NCBI RefSeq assembly: GCF_003253705.1
Contig: NZ_QKYU01000023.1
Coordinates: 1-64,000 of the forward strand
Direction of reading: 5' to 3'
DNA from: Humitalea rosea
Lineage (GTDB): Bacteria; Pseudomonadota; Alphaproteobacteria; Acetobacterales; Acetobacteraceae
Length of the DNA stretch: 64,000 nucleotides
Part shown: piece by piece, positions 43,755 to 52,430 of the stretch
How positions within the stretch are numbered: position 1 is the first letter of the stretch
How the letters are laid out: each line of letters opens with the position of its first letter
Position numbers and translations under genes: made by a program
The notes under the pieces: model-generated
Database searches by the model: none
Told to the model about the DNA's origin: nothing
What the model saw: only the letters and a program-made list of their open reading frames with translations

Positions 43755-44729
43755 GTGATCGTCTTGGACCTGCCGCCGCTGACCGTTCTGCTCGCCGGCC
43801 CGCGCGGCTTCTGCGCCGGGGTGGATCGCGCGATCAAGATCGTCGAGGAAGCGCTGCGCCGCCACGGCCGCCCGGTCTATGTGCGGCATGAGATCGTGCA
43901 CAACCGCTTCGTGGTGGAACGGCTGGAGGCGCTCGGCGCCATCTTCGTCGAGGAGCTGGATGAGGTCCCTGATGATGGCCAGCCGGTGATCTTCTCGGCC
44001 CATGGCGTGCCGAAATCGGTGCCGGAGGCGGCGCGGGAGCGCGCCATGCCCTACCTTGATGCGACCTGCCCGCTGGTCAGCAAGGTGCATCGGGAGACGG
44101 AGCGCCATTTCGCCCGCGGGCTGCATATCCTGATGATCGGCCATGCCGGCCACCCCGAGGTGATCGGCACCATGGGGCAGTTGCCGCAGGGCGCGGTCAC
44201 CCTGGTCGAGAACGCGGCCCAGGCGCGGCTCGTGGCCGTGCCCGGGGGCGTGGGGCTGTCCTACACCACCCAGACGACGCTTTCGGTCGATGACACGGCC
44301 GAGGTGGTGGCGATCCTGCGGGAGCGCTTCCCCGCGATCGAGGCGCCGCAGAAGGAGAACATCTGCTACGCCACCACCAACCGCCAGGCGGCGGTGAAGG
44401 CGGTGGCGGCGCGGGCCGAGCTGGTGGTCGTGGTGGGCGCGCCCAATTCCTCCAACAGCGTGCGGCTGCGCGAGGTCGCGGAGCGCAACGGCTCACCCCG
44501 CGCGGTGCTGGTGCAGCGCGGGGCGGATCTGGACCCGGCGCTGGCCGATGGCTGCCGCGTCATCGGCATCACCGCTGGCGCCAGCGCGCCGGAGATCCTG
44601 GTCGAGGAGGTGGTGGAGCGGCTGCGCGAGCGGTTCAGCGTCACGGTCGAGGAGGTGACGGTGGCGACCGAGGATGTCGTCTTCCAACTCCCCGCCACCC
44701 TGCGCCGGCCGGCGCCTATCGCCGGATAG
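43755..44729 (+). CDS. ispH: 4-hydroxy-3-methylbut-2-enyl diphosphate reductase
   Basis: IspH (LytB), 324 residues, the last step of the MEP isoprenoid pathway, making IPP and DMAPP. The [4Fe-4S] cluster cysteines are in [23 protein letters not shown] and [11 protein letters not shown], and the catalytic Glu is in the HGVPKS/TTLS-flanking region. GTG 43755 matches the family start and has a GGGA/GGAG site; the frame is open from 43668. It precedes thrB and rnhA on the same strand, a typical alphaproteobacterial order. Confidence 0.94.
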   Translation: MIVLDLPPLTVLLAGPRGFCAGVDRAIKIVEEALRRHGRPVYVRHEIVHNRFVVERLEALGAIFVEELDEVPDDGQPVIFSAHGVPKSVPEAARERAMPYLDATCPLVSKVHRETERHFARGLHILMIGHAGHPEVIGTMGQLPQGAVTLVENAAQARLVAVPGGVGLSYTTQTTLSVDDTAEVVAILRERFPAIEAPQKENICYATTNRQAAVKAVAARAELVVVVGAPNSSNSVRLREVAERNGSPRAVLVQRGADLDPALADGCRVIGITAGASAPEILVEEVVERLRERFSVTVEEVTVATEDVVFQLPATLRRPAPIAG

Positions 44730-44793
44730 TGGGGTTGCGGCGCGCGCGCCGACGGCTAGAAGCAGCGCTTCATTCCCCCGATTAGGCACATGC

Positions 44794-45774
44794 ATGGCGG
44801 TCTATACCGACGTCCAGGACGAGGCGCTGCGCGCGTATCTCGCCGATTACGACCTGGGCGAGCTCGTGGCCTTCCGCGGCATCGCCGAGGGGGTCGAGAA
44901 CAGCAACTACGCGCTGAAGACGACCAAGGGCGACTGGATCCTCACGCTCTACGAGAAGCGGGTGGAGCCGGCGGAACTGCCATATTTCCTCGGGCTGATG
45001 CGGCATCTGGCGGGGCGGGGCCTCGCTTGCCCGGAGCCGGTGGCGGGGCGGGATGGCCAGGCGCTGCGGGAATTGGCCGGGCGGCCGGCGGCGATCTGCA
45101 CTTTCCTGCCGGGCGTCTGGCCGCGGCGGGTGCGGCCGGAGCATTGCGCCCCGCTCGGCACCGCGCTGGCGGAACTGCATCTGGCGGGCATGGATTTCGC
45201 GGGATCGCGGCCCAACACCCTCGGCCCCGCCGGCTGGCGGCCGCTGCTGGAGGCCTGCCGCGATTCGGGGGATGAGGTGCGGCCCGGGCTGATCGCCGAG
45301 CTGGATGCGACCCTGGCCGGGATCCTGGCGCAATGGCCGGCGCCGGGGACGCTGCCGGTCGGGCAGATCCATGCCGATCTGTTCCCCGACAATGTCTTCT
45401 TCCTGGATGGGCCGCAGGGGCGGCCGCGGGTGTCGGGGATCATCGATTTCTATTTCGCCTGCTCCGATCTGCTTGCCTATGACGTCGCGGTCTGCCTGAA
45501 CGCCTGGTGCTTCGAGCCGGATTTCTCCTTCAATGCGACCAAGGCGCGGGCGGTGCTGGCCGCCTATGTCGCGCGGCGGCCGATGTCGGCGCAGGAGCGG
45601 GCGGCGCTGCCGGTGCTGTGCCGGGGGGCGGCGATCCGCTTCCTGCTGACCCGGCTGTTCGACTGGACCCATACGCCGCCGGGCGCGCTGGTCACGCGCA
45701 AGGACCCGCTGGACTACCTGCGGCGGCTGCGCTTCTTCGCCGGCATCGAGGGGGATTCGGCACTTGGACTCTGA
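44794..45774 (+). CDS. thrB: Homoserine kinase (type II, APH-like)
   Basis: Homoserine kinase with an aminoglycoside-phosphotransferase-like fold, 326 residues; it makes O-phosphohomoserine for threonine synthesis. The family marks are [22 protein letters not shown] at the N-lobe, the Brenner-type motif [14 protein letters not shown] with catalytic Asp, and [12 protein letters not shown] with the Mg2+-binding Asp. ATG 44794 is the first in-frame ATG after the shadow extension. It overlaps rnhA by 11 bases. Confidence 0.93.
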   Translation: MAVYTDVQDEALRAYLADYDLGELVAFRGIAEGVENSNYALKTTKGDWILTLYEKRVEPAELPYFLGLMRHLAGRGLACPEPVAGRDGQALRELAGRPAAICTFLPGVWPRRVRPEHCAPLGTALAELHLAGMDFAGSRPNTLGPAGWRPLLEACRDSGDEVRPGLIAELDATLAGILAQWPAPGTLPVGQIHADLFPDNVFFLDGPQGRPRVSGIIDFYFACSDLLAYDVAVCLNAWCFEPDFSFNATKARAVLAAYVARRPMSAQERAALPVLCRGAAIRFLLTRLFDWTHTPPGALVTRKDPLDYLRRLRFFAGIEGDSALGL

Positions 45775-46228
45775 ACAGACGGCCTCTGAACAGCTGGTCG
45801 AGATCTGGACCGATGGCGGCTGCAAGCCCAATCCGGGGCCGGGCGGCTGGGCCGCGGTGCTGCGCTCGGGCACGGTGGTGAAGGAACTGTCCGGCTACCA
45901 CCCCGCCACCACCAACAACCGCATGGAACTGACCGCGGCGGCCGAGGCGCTGGAGGCGCTGAAGAAGCCCTGCCGCGTGGTGCTGCATACCGACAGCGAA
46001 TACGTCCGCAACGGCATCACCCGCTGGATCCAGGGCTGGGTGCGGAACAACTGGCGCAACGCGGCCAAGGCGCCGGTCGCCAATTACGAGATGTGGCAGC
46101 GGCTGCTGGCGGCGGCCAAGCCGCATCAGATCGAGTGGAAATGGGTGCGCGGGCACAATGGCGATGTGATGAACGAGCGGGCGGATGTGTTGGCGACGGT
46201 GGCGCGGGAGCGGGAGCGGAAGGGGTAG
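45764..46228 (+). CDS. rnhA: Ribonuclease HI
   Basis: Ribonuclease HI of 154 residues, which removes RNA from RNA-DNA hybrids. The catalytic acidic residues are seen as Asp17 in [15 protein letters not shown], Glu55 in NNRMELTAA, Asp77 in LHTDSEY and the last Asp in NERADVLA. The start is a TTG at 45764 inside the end of thrB, with no later start compatible with the core. This start is less certain than the identity. Confidence 0.93.
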   Translation: MDSEQTASEQLVEIWTDGGCKPNPGPGGWAAVLRSGTVVKELSGYHPATTNNRMELTAAAEALEALKKPCRVVLHTDSEYVRNGITRWIQGWVRNNWRNAAKAPVANYEMWQRLLAAAKPHQIEWKWVRGHNGDVMNERADVLATVARERERKG

Positions 46229-46411
46229 GCTGATTTAAGGAAATTCCAGAGCTCCTTCTGGAGGACGCCGTCTCCGATGATGCCACCGGATTTGCAGATA
46301 AGCACGGATCGCCTTCACTGAACTTTGGCAGACGCCGCCAGTGGTATCCTCGACCGCACCACCTCGCGCCGCCCAAGGATCAAGCGCTCCCTAGGCAGGC
46401 GAGGTCGCTTA

Positions 46412-47683
46412 TCAGGTCCGGCTGCGGGCGAAGCGCCGTGTTGTATCGGTCTTCTGGACCCACGCCGCGGCCCAAGGCGCATGACCAATGCCACTCCTTG
46501 CATCGATCAGCTTCCGGTTCATAAGGTAGGCGAGCGCCGGGTTGAGCCTTCGCGCCGACCAGCCATATCGCTCTGCAATAGCCTCCACGGCGGCAGGAAA
46601 GGCACCATCGTTCACGAGATCAGTGGCGAGCCGGAGCGCATCGTGTGCCGGATTCCACTCTCCAAATTTTCCATCGAACCGCACGAACATCTCTTCCGTC
46701 GGGTAGTAGCTGTCCTGCCCGATGCTGGAAGACTCATTGAGAACCTCACGCAGTTCGTGCGCAGCGTCCACGACATCGTCGCGCGTGAGACCTGTAACAG
46801 CGATCAGTTCCTCAAGGGAAATCTCAGGGTCGGTAAATAGAGCTGTCTCGGACCGCTCCACAAATACCTTTGCCACGGTATTGGCGGCAGCAGAGTATTC
46901 CTCGTGCAACGGCCCCATCTTGGCTGCAGGCGGCTTGCCCAACACGGGCTTCCGCACGATACCATGGATGTCATTGATCAACTGCTGGATATCGCTGGGA
47001 GGATCATCGACTGCAGGCGACATCAACGGGCGCAGAAGTGGAGGCAACTCATCCGCCGGGAGTTTGTGGCGTAGCGGGATGAATCTTGCCTGTGCGGAAA
47101 TCCTGCGCATCAGTCCTGCATCTATCTCGTGCTTTACCCACGGCTTCATGACAGACGTTCGCGTGAGCAACACAACGAAATGTGTGCAGTCGCCTAAACC
47201 CTCGTTGATTTTCTGCGGCAGGCTGTCACCCGCGCCGATTGACCATCCAGCCCACCAAGTATCGATTCCGGCGTCCATCAGCGCTCGGGCGATGCGCTCG
47301 GCAAGCTCGCGATCCTCCCCCCCGTAGCTCAGGAAAACCTTCGGCACTAAGGGCTCCACCTCCGCCTTGCCCGATACGTCCTCCTCCTCCTCCTCCTCCC
47401 CTGCTTTGGCGAGGCGCCGCTCTACCACCGCAAGCACCGTGGGCGAGCCCTCAATGCGGACGACGATGTTCCCCTCCTCGTCGATGCTGGTGACGACGGT
47501 CGGGAACTCGCCGTTGTCCGGGTCGCGGATGGCGCCCACCGACGCCTGGACTTGCGCAGCGACCTTATCGCGTACTGCACGGAGCATGGTTTCCTCGAAG
47601 TCCTTAGGATTGAAGGGTTTGCCGTTGAATGTCAGGCCAGCCACGTCAGGCTCCACCGCAGGGTTGCTCAGGAAAGATATCAT
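46412..47683 (-). CDS. TIR domain-containing protein (candidate NADase effector)
   Basis: A 423-residue protein with a TIR domain at about residues 114-245: KVFLSYGGEDRELAERIARAL, then IDTWWAGWSIGAGDS, then CTHFVVLLTRTSVMKPWVKHEID, with Glu186 as the likely catalytic glutamate. A unique N-terminal domain (residues 1-95) ends in a strongly acidic Glu-rich linker, and the C-terminal 150 residues contain a winged-helix-like segment (LEELIAVTGLTRDDVVDAAHEL). Bacterial TIR proteins of this kind cleave NAD+ when phage is sensed. No sensor gene is adjacent, so a stand-alone or unlinked trigger is possible. Base composition is lower in GC than the flanks. Confidence 0.82.
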   Translation of the reverse strand: MISFLSNPAVEPDVAGLTFNGKPFNPKDFEETMLRAVRDKVAAQVQASVGAIRDPDNGEFPTVVTSIDEEGNIVVRIEGSPTVLAVVERRLAKAGEEEEEEDVSGKAEVEPLVPKVFLSYGGEDRELAERIARALMDAGIDTWWAGWSIGAGDSLPQKINEGLGDCTHFVVLLTRTSVMKPWVKHEIDAGLMRRISAQARFIPLRHKLPADELPPLLRPLMSPAVDDPPSDIQQLINDIHGIVRKPVLGKPPAAKMGPLHEEYSAAANTVAKVFVERSETALFTDPEISLEELIAVTGLTRDDVVDAAHELREVLNESSSIGQDSYYPTEEMFVRFDGKFGEWNPAHDALRLATDLVNDGAFPAAVEAIAERYGWSARRLNPALAYLMNRKLIDARSGIGHAPWAAAWVQKTDTTRRFARSRT

Positions 47684-47972
47684 ACCCCCCGCAGGTGCAG
47701 ATCGAAGGAGCCAAGGAGGCCACGACCGCGCGCGTGGGCCGAGCGTCCTTAAAAGGGGTCAAGAGATCGGCACTTGGCGCTAAGAATTCGGGAAGGGCAC
47801 AGCTCGGCGCTCGGATGAGAGCAAGCTCAAACGACCAATGGTAGGAGAAGATTTCCGGCCTAACTGAGTAAAAATAATCGACAGAAAAATTTTTTCTGTC
47901 GCGGTATTTTTCTGTCGCGGTATTTTTCTGTCGCGGTATTTTTCAGTTGGTAGCTGAAGGCCCGAGCTCCGC
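47684..47972. other. AT-rich intergenic region with tandem repeats
   Basis: About 290 bases between the TIR gene and a small protein gene, both on the minus strand. From about 47860 it becomes strongly AT-rich, in contrast to the chromosome, and contains a palindrome fused to three tandem 16-base repeats. Promoter elements for the TIR gene may lie closer to 47690-47800, but none is clear. Confidence 0.5.
47879..47946. repeat. Palindrome plus three 16-bp tandem repeats (iteron-like)
   Basis: CGACAGAAAAA (47879-47889) and TTTTTCTGTCG (47891-47901) form an 11-base inverted repeat with one central base. The right arm starts a tandem array in which TTTTTCTGTCGCGGTA occurs at 47891-47906, 47907-47922 and 47923-47938, followed by a partial copy (TTTTTC). 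The arrangement is like iterons or a multi-site operator. It lies upstream of the TIR gene. Confidence 0.85.
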
Positions 47973-48221
47973 TCACACCGTGATATCTACCCCGCTCCCC
48001 TGACCTGCCTGCACCTTCGCCTCCGCCTCCGCCTCCGCCTTCTCCGCTGCCGCCGTCGTGGTCTTCACCAACTGCTCGTCGCGCTGGATGGTATCCGCGG
48101 CGGCCTTGGCCTGCTCATCCGTGGCGAGTTGGGCCGTCGCGCGCTTGGCCGCCGCCCGCGCCTCCTTGGCCGCTGCCTGATCCGTGGCCAGGGTGCTGCC
48201 GGCCGATCCGATGCTGTCCAT
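47973..48221 (-). CDS. Small Ala/Glu-rich coiled-coil protein
   Basis: A soluble 82-residue protein, highly enriched in Ala, Lys, Thr and Glu, probably one continuous helix (for example AAKEARAAAKRATAQLATDEQAK). ATG 48221 follows GAGGCA, a reasonable ribosome site; the in-frame extension to 48431 lacks any protein character. No family is recognised. The C-terminal GSGVDITV is distinctive. It may be a small structural or regulatory peptide; nothing further can be supported. Confidence 0.6.
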   Translation of the reverse strand: MDSIGSAGSTLATDQAAAKEARAAAKRATAQLATDEQAKAAADTIQRDEQLVKTTTAAAEKAEAEAEAKVQAGQGSGVDITV

Positions 48222-48519
48222 TGCTGCCTCCGCGCGCGTGCCCAAGGCTTGCAGGAACGGATGACCAAAGCCTGAAGCCCGCGCGAGAAAAAACGCGTGA
48301 GGCGTGACGGCAACGCGCCCCCGGGCGCCTCGCGTCGAACGCGCTGATGGGGGAGGTCGGCTCGGGGCCGCGCTGAGGCGGAGGCATGCGGCCGCGGAAC
48401 ACCCCACGGCCTGACGCTCCCCGCATGGCAAGGCCGGGCGGCGAAGCGATCACGCGGATCGCTTCGCCGGTGCCCTCAGGGATACTCCGGGAGCGGCGCC
48501 CCGGGAGGGCGCCGGTCGG
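48222..48519. other. Intergenic region
   Basis: About 300 bases between two small minus-strand genes. The only clear structure is a perfect 12-base hairpin at 48440-48468. A GC-rich stretch at 48290-48420 has open frames, but none with family character; no promoter is evident. Confidence 0.4.
48440..48468 (-). terminator. Perfect 12-bp hairpin, terminator candidate
   Basis: GGCGAAGCGATC (48440-48451) and GATCGCTTCGCC (48457-48468) are exact complements with a five-base loop (ACGCG). It lies 52 bases beyond the stop of the 54-residue protein gene (48520-48684). No T-run follows on the minus strand, so termination may need Rho. Confidence 0.55.
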
Positions 48520-48684
48520 TCAGGCGTCCTCGCCCTCGGGGCGCGGTGCCGGGGCGGTTTCGCGTTCGGCCGAGGCCGCGGCCTCGGCCTGCTCGGCCTT
48601 CTTCTTCTCAGCCTTGGCCTGGGCCTTGGCGTCCTTGGCGCGCTCGCGTTCCTGCCGCTCGAAGTTGTAGTTTGGTTTCCGCAT
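48520..48684 (-). CDS. Small conserved highly charged protein (54 aa)
   Basis: A 54-residue basic and acidic peptide beginning MRKPNYNFERQERERAKDAK, rich in Lys, Glu and Ala. This N-terminus recurs in small proteins of many alphaproteobacteria whose function is unknown. The start is ATG 48684; the longer frame to 49197 is a shadow of the xanthine dehydrogenase-type gene. The downstream hairpin at 48440-48468 supports a real transcript. Confidence 0.65.
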   Translation of the reverse strand: MRKPNYNFERQERERAKDAKAQAKAEKKKAEQAEAAASAERETAPAPRPEGEDA

Positions 48685-48797
48685 CGAATACCGTCGTTTC
48701 GCTCTGGGCCAGGGAGTTGGCCCACTGCTCCCAGGATTAGCACAGCTGTCACCGAACGGCACGCCCCAAGCCGGTTCAGCCCGGCCTGGGAATTGAC

Positions 48798-51131
48798 CTA
48801 TGCCCGAACAGGGGGCCGAATCAGGGGGCGACTCGGGGACCGACTCGGGGCGGCGATCCAGCCCCTGACCCGCGCCGGCGTGGCCGGCACCATATTGACC
48901 TCCAGCCCCAGTGCCGCGCCGATCGCATTGGCGATGGCGGCGGGGGGCGCGATGGCGCCGCCCTCGCCCATGCCCTTGGCGCCATGCACGGTGCCGAGGG
49001 CGGGCGTCACCAGATGCGCGATGCGGATGGGCGGCAGGTCGGCGGCGCGCGGCATCGCATACTCCGCGAAGGTGGTCGCCAGCGGCTGGCCGGTGGCATC
49101 GAAGACCAGATGCTCGGCCAGCGCCGTGCCGATGCCCTGCACGATCCCACCCCGGACCTGGCCATCGACGATGGTGGGGTTGATGACCGTGCCGCAATCC
49201 TCGGCGACGGCGTAATCGAGCAAGGTCACCGCGCCGGTGTCGCGATCCACATGCACGGTCGCGGCATGGGCGGCATAGGAGAAGACACCGCCGCCCTCGG
49301 GGGGCGCGTAGCTGCTGGTCACGTCCAGCCCCGGCGCCTCGCCGGGGGGCAGGCGTTCGGCGCGCAGATGGGCTGCCTCGGCGATGGCGGCAAACCCGAT
49401 GCTGGCCGCACCGGCATGCACCGCGCCATCGCGGATCACCGTCTCGGCCGCTTGCAGCAGATGCCCGCCGATCCGCCGCAGCTTGGCCCCCAACTCGCGC
49501 GCCGCCGCCTGCGCCGCGCCCCCGGCAAAGACCAGGCTGCGGCTGGCGAAGGTGCCGAAGCCGAAGGGCGACAGCGCGGTATCGCCATGCCGCACGGCAA
49601 TCGCATCCGGGTGCAGGCCCAGCTCTGTCGCCACGATCTGCGCCAGCACCGTCTCCAGCCCCTGGCCATGGCTCTGGATGCCGGTGAGCAGGGTCAGGCT
49701 GCCATCGGGATGCATGCGCAGCGTCGCGGTCTCATGCCCCGGCACCACGCGGGCGCGGCGCCCGGCCCATTCGGCGACGCCATGGCCGGATTGCTCGGTG
49801 TAGATCGCGAAGCCCACCGCCACCGCCTCGCCCGCCGCCTGCCGCGCGGCGATGGCGGGGCGGTCGATCATCGCGGCACAGGCGGCCAAGGCGGCGGGGT
49901 AGTCCCCGGTGTCCAGCCGCATCCCCGCCGCCGTCTCATAGGGCATGGCGCTGGGCGGGATCAGGTTGCGGGCGCGGACCACCAGCGGGTCCAGCCCCAG
50001 CTCGCCCGCCAGCACATCGACCATGCGCTCGATCGCGAAACAGGCCCCGGTGCGCCCGACCCCGCGATACGGCCCCATCGGCGGCTTGTTGGTCGCGACG
50101 GTGTGGTGGCGGATGTCCAGGTGCCGGATGGCATAGGGGCCGGGCAGGTTGCGCGCGGCCATCGCCGCCTCGGCGAAGGCGCCGGTCGGCCAGAGCGCAT
50201 AGGCGCCGGCATCGACCCAAAGCTCCCCGGTCAGCCCGAGGATGGTGCCGTCCCGCGCCGCCAGCACAGTGAGGTCATAGTCATGCTCCCGCGCCTGGGG
50301 GGAGGCGAGGAAATGCTCGCTCCGCTCCTCGATCCAGCGCACCGGCCGGCCGAGGCGGCGGGCGAGGGCGGCGACCACGATCTCCTCCGGCATCAGCCGG
50401 TTCTTGGCGCCGAAGCCGCCGCCGACATCGGGGGCGATGACGCGCAGATCGGCCTCCCGCATCCCCAGAGTCGCGGCCAAGGCGTGGCGCAGCGTATGCG
50501 GCCCCTGGCTGGAGATCCGCACCACCAGCTCCCCGGTGCGATGGTCGGGCCAGGCGATGACCCCGCGCGTCTCCATCGGCGCGACCGACTGCCGGCCGAG
50601 GCGCAGGCGGCGGGTCAGGCGGATGGGGGCGTCCAGCCCGGCGGGGTCGCCGGCCCGTACTTGGCCCTCGGCATAGCGGTTGTCGGCCCAGGCCGGGTGC
50701 AGCAGCGTGGCCCCGGGGGCGAGGGCCGCGCGCGCATCGGTGATGGCGGGCAGCTCCTCGATCTCCAGCGCCAGACTGGCCGCCAGGTCCTGCGCGGCAT
50801 GGCGCGTGGCGCCGAGGCAGGCGGCGATCGGCTGGCCCACGAAGCGCACCCGGTCGGTCGCCAGCGGCGGCAAGGCTGCCTGGCGGAAGCCCGGCATGTC
50901 CGGCCCCGCCGGGGGCAGGGTCAGCGGCGGCAAATCGGCGGCCCGCACCACCCCCGCCGCGCGGGTGACGCCGCGCAGCAGGCCATGCGCGACGGGGCTG
51001 CGGAGGAAGACCACCTCCAGCGTGCCGGGGGGCACGACATCGGCGACGAATTCGCCCTGGCCGCGCAGATGGCGCGCATCCTCGCGCCGCAAGGGGCTGG
51101 CGCCGATCCAACCGGCATGATCCTGCTTCAT
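48798..51131 (-). CDS. Xanthine dehydrogenase family molybdopterin-binding subunit
   Basis: Large (molybdenum cofactor) subunit of the CoxL/XdhB/QorB type, about 777 residues. Visible are the first aldehyde oxidase hammerhead domain with VRFVGQPIAACLG, the active-loop motif GPYRGVGRTGACFAIERMVD, and the C-terminal GAKGMGEGGAI with the catalytic Glu. The medium FAD subunit and small [2Fe-2S] subunit genes normally found beside it are absent in the window, so it either uses distant partners or a separate electron donor. ATG 51131 is preferred; ATG 51146 lies five codons earlier. Divergent from the Old Yellow Enzyme gene. Confidence 0.87.
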   Translation of the reverse strand: MKQDHAGWIGASPLRREDARHLRGQGEFVADVVPPGTLEVVFLRSPVAHGLLRGVTRAAGVVRAADLPPLTLPPAGPDMPGFRQAALPPLATDRVRFVGQPIAACLGATRHAAQDLAASLALEIEELPAITDARAALAPGATLLHPAWADNRYAEGQVRAGDPAGLDAPIRLTRRLRLGRQSVAPMETRGVIAWPDHRTGELVVRISSQGPHTLRHALAATLGMREADLRVIAPDVGGGFGAKNRLMPEEIVVAALARRLGRPVRWIEERSEHFLASPQAREHDYDLTVLAARDGTILGLTGELWVDAGAYALWPTGAFAEAAMAARNLPGPYAIRHLDIRHHTVATNKPPMGPYRGVGRTGACFAIERMVDVLAGELGLDPLVVRARNLIPPSAMPYETAAGMRLDTGDYPAALAACAAMIDRPAIAARQAAGEAVAVGFAIYTEQSGHGVAEWAGRRARVVPGHETATLRMHPDGSLTLLTGIQSHGQGLETVLAQIVATELGLHPDAIAVRHGDTALSPFGFGTFASRSLVFAGGAAQAAARELGAKLRRIGGHLLQAAETVIRDGAVHAGAASIGFAAIAEAAHLRAERLPPGEAPGLDVTSSYAPPEGGGVFSYAAHAATVHVDRDTGAVTLLDYAVAEDCGTVINPTIVDGQVRGGIVQGIGTALAEHLVFDATGQPLATTFAEYAMPRAADLPPIRIAHLVTPALGTVHGAKGMGEGGAIAPPAAIANAIGAALGLEVNMVPATPARVRGWIAAPSRSPSRPLIRPPVRA

Positions 51132-51190
51132 GCACGTATCTTGCATCGCATGCGGCCCGCGCGAAGCCGCCCCCCCCAGGAGAAGCCTCT

Positions 51191-52333
51191 GTGACCGCCA
51201 CGCCGACGCCGCTGTTGTTCACCCCCTATGCATTGCGTGGCGTCACGCTGCGCAACCGGATCGTCGTTTCGCCGATGTCACAATACCGCTCCGACCCCGG
51301 CGGGCTGCCGGGGGACTGGCACCTCGTGCACTTGGGCAAGTTCGCCATGGGCGGGGCGGGGATGGTGTTCTGCGAGGAAACCTCGGTCAGCGAGCGCAGC
51401 CGCAAGACCTATGACTGCCCCGGCATCTGGACCGATGAACAGGCCCGCGCCTGGCGCCGCATCACCGATTTCTGCCACGCCCAGGGCACGGTGATGGCGA
51501 TGCAGATCGGCCATGCGGGCCGCAAGGTCGCGACGCGGGCCCCCTGGGACGGGTTTTCGCCGCTGACCGAGGCCGATGCGGCGATGGGCCGCCCACCGTG
51601 GTCGGGCCTCGCCCCCTCGCCGGTCGCCTTCAAGCCCGGCGCGATGCTGCCGAAGGAGATGGACCAGGACGACATCCGCCACGTCATCCGCCTGCATGCC
51701 GATGCCGCCAAACGTAGCCTGGATGCGGGCTTCGACGTGCTGGAGATCCATGCCGCGCATGGCTACATCATCCAGCAGTTCCTCTCCCCCATCACCAATC
51801 ACCGCACCGATGGCTATGGCGGCGGGCTGGAGGCGCGGATGCGCTTCGGGCTGGAACTGACCGAGGCGGTGCGCGAGGCCTGGCCCGCCGACAAGCCGCT
51901 GCTGCTGCGGCTGTCCTGCACCGACGGCCGCGGCGGCGCCTGGAGCATGGAGGACAGCATCGCCTTCGCCCATGCGCTGAAGCCGCGCGGCATCGACATG
52001 ATCGACTGCTCCTCGGGTGGGATCGAGGGGCCGCTGACGCTCGCGGTGGTGCCGCGCGTGCCCGGCTACCACGTGCCCTATGCCGCGCGGATCAAGGCCG
52101 AGACCGGGGTGCCGACCATGGCCGTGGGGCTGATCACCGAGGCGCAGCAGGCGGAGGGCTACCTCCAGGCCGGCGCCTGCGATCTGGTGGCGCTGGCGCG
52201 GGAGATGATGTGGAACCCGAACTGGCCGGCGCATGCCGCCGCCGCCCTCGGGGCGGACCCGCTGGCGCTGCTGCCGCCCTCCTATGCCTGGTGGCTGGAG
52301 AAGCGGGAGGAGGTGCGGCGGCTCACGGCGTAA
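51191..52333 (+). CDS. NADH:flavin oxidoreductase, Old Yellow Enzyme family (NamA/YqjM-like)
   Basis: FMN-dependent ene-reductase of 380 residues. It begins LLFTPYALRGVTLRNRIVVSPMSQY, and GHLGKFAMGG-like HLGKFAMGGAGMVFCEET, MQIGHAGRK, EIHAAHGYIIQQFLSPITNHRTDGYGG, and LAREMMWNPNW are standard. GTG 51191 follows AGGAG by about ten bases. Such enzymes reduce activated C=C bonds of enals, enones or nitro-esters; the physiological substrate is unknown. It is divergent from the molybdenum enzyme gene and ends before a strong terminator-like hairpin. Confidence 0.88.
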   Translation: MTATPTPLLFTPYALRGVTLRNRIVVSPMSQYRSDPGGLPGDWHLVHLGKFAMGGAGMVFCEETSVSERSRKTYDCPGIWTDEQARAWRRITDFCHAQGTVMAMQIGHAGRKVATRAPWDGFSPLTEADAAMGRPPWSGLAPSPVAFKPGAMLPKEMDQDDIRHVIRLHADAAKRSLDAGFDVLEIHAAHGYIIQQFLSPITNHRTDGYGGGLEARMRFGLELTEAVREAWPADKPLLLRLSCTDGRGGAWSMEDSIAFAHALKPRGIDMIDCSSGGIEGPLTLAVVPRVPGYHVPYAARIKAETGVPTMAVGLITEAQQAEGYLQAGACDLVALAREMMWNPNWPAHAAAALGADPLALLPPSYAWWLEKREEVRRLTA

Positions 52334-52335
52334 CG

Positions 52336-52358
52336 GCGGGAGGGCTCGGCCCTCCCGC
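52336..52358. terminator. Bidirectional terminator hairpin
   Basis: GCGGGAGGGC and GCCCTCCCGC form a perfect 10-base stem with a three-base loop (TCG). It lies right after the stop of the Old Yellow Enzyme gene and in front of the end of the convergent NMT1 gene, so it may serve both. Confidence 0.65.
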
Positions 52359-52430
52359 GCCCTCCATAGGGAGGTGCGGACGCGCCTTGTTTCCGCTGGG
52401 GTGCCCGAGGGCCGACGCCCCTCGGCCGTC

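Noticed and set aside
47891-47946. Tandem repeats considered as a CRISPR array
   Set aside because: The units are 16 bases and contiguous without unique spacers, and no cas gene is present.
48984-51194. Open frame of 736 codons on the plus strand
   Set aside because: Antisense to the molybdenum-enzyme gene, rich in His/Arg/Gln and without motifs.
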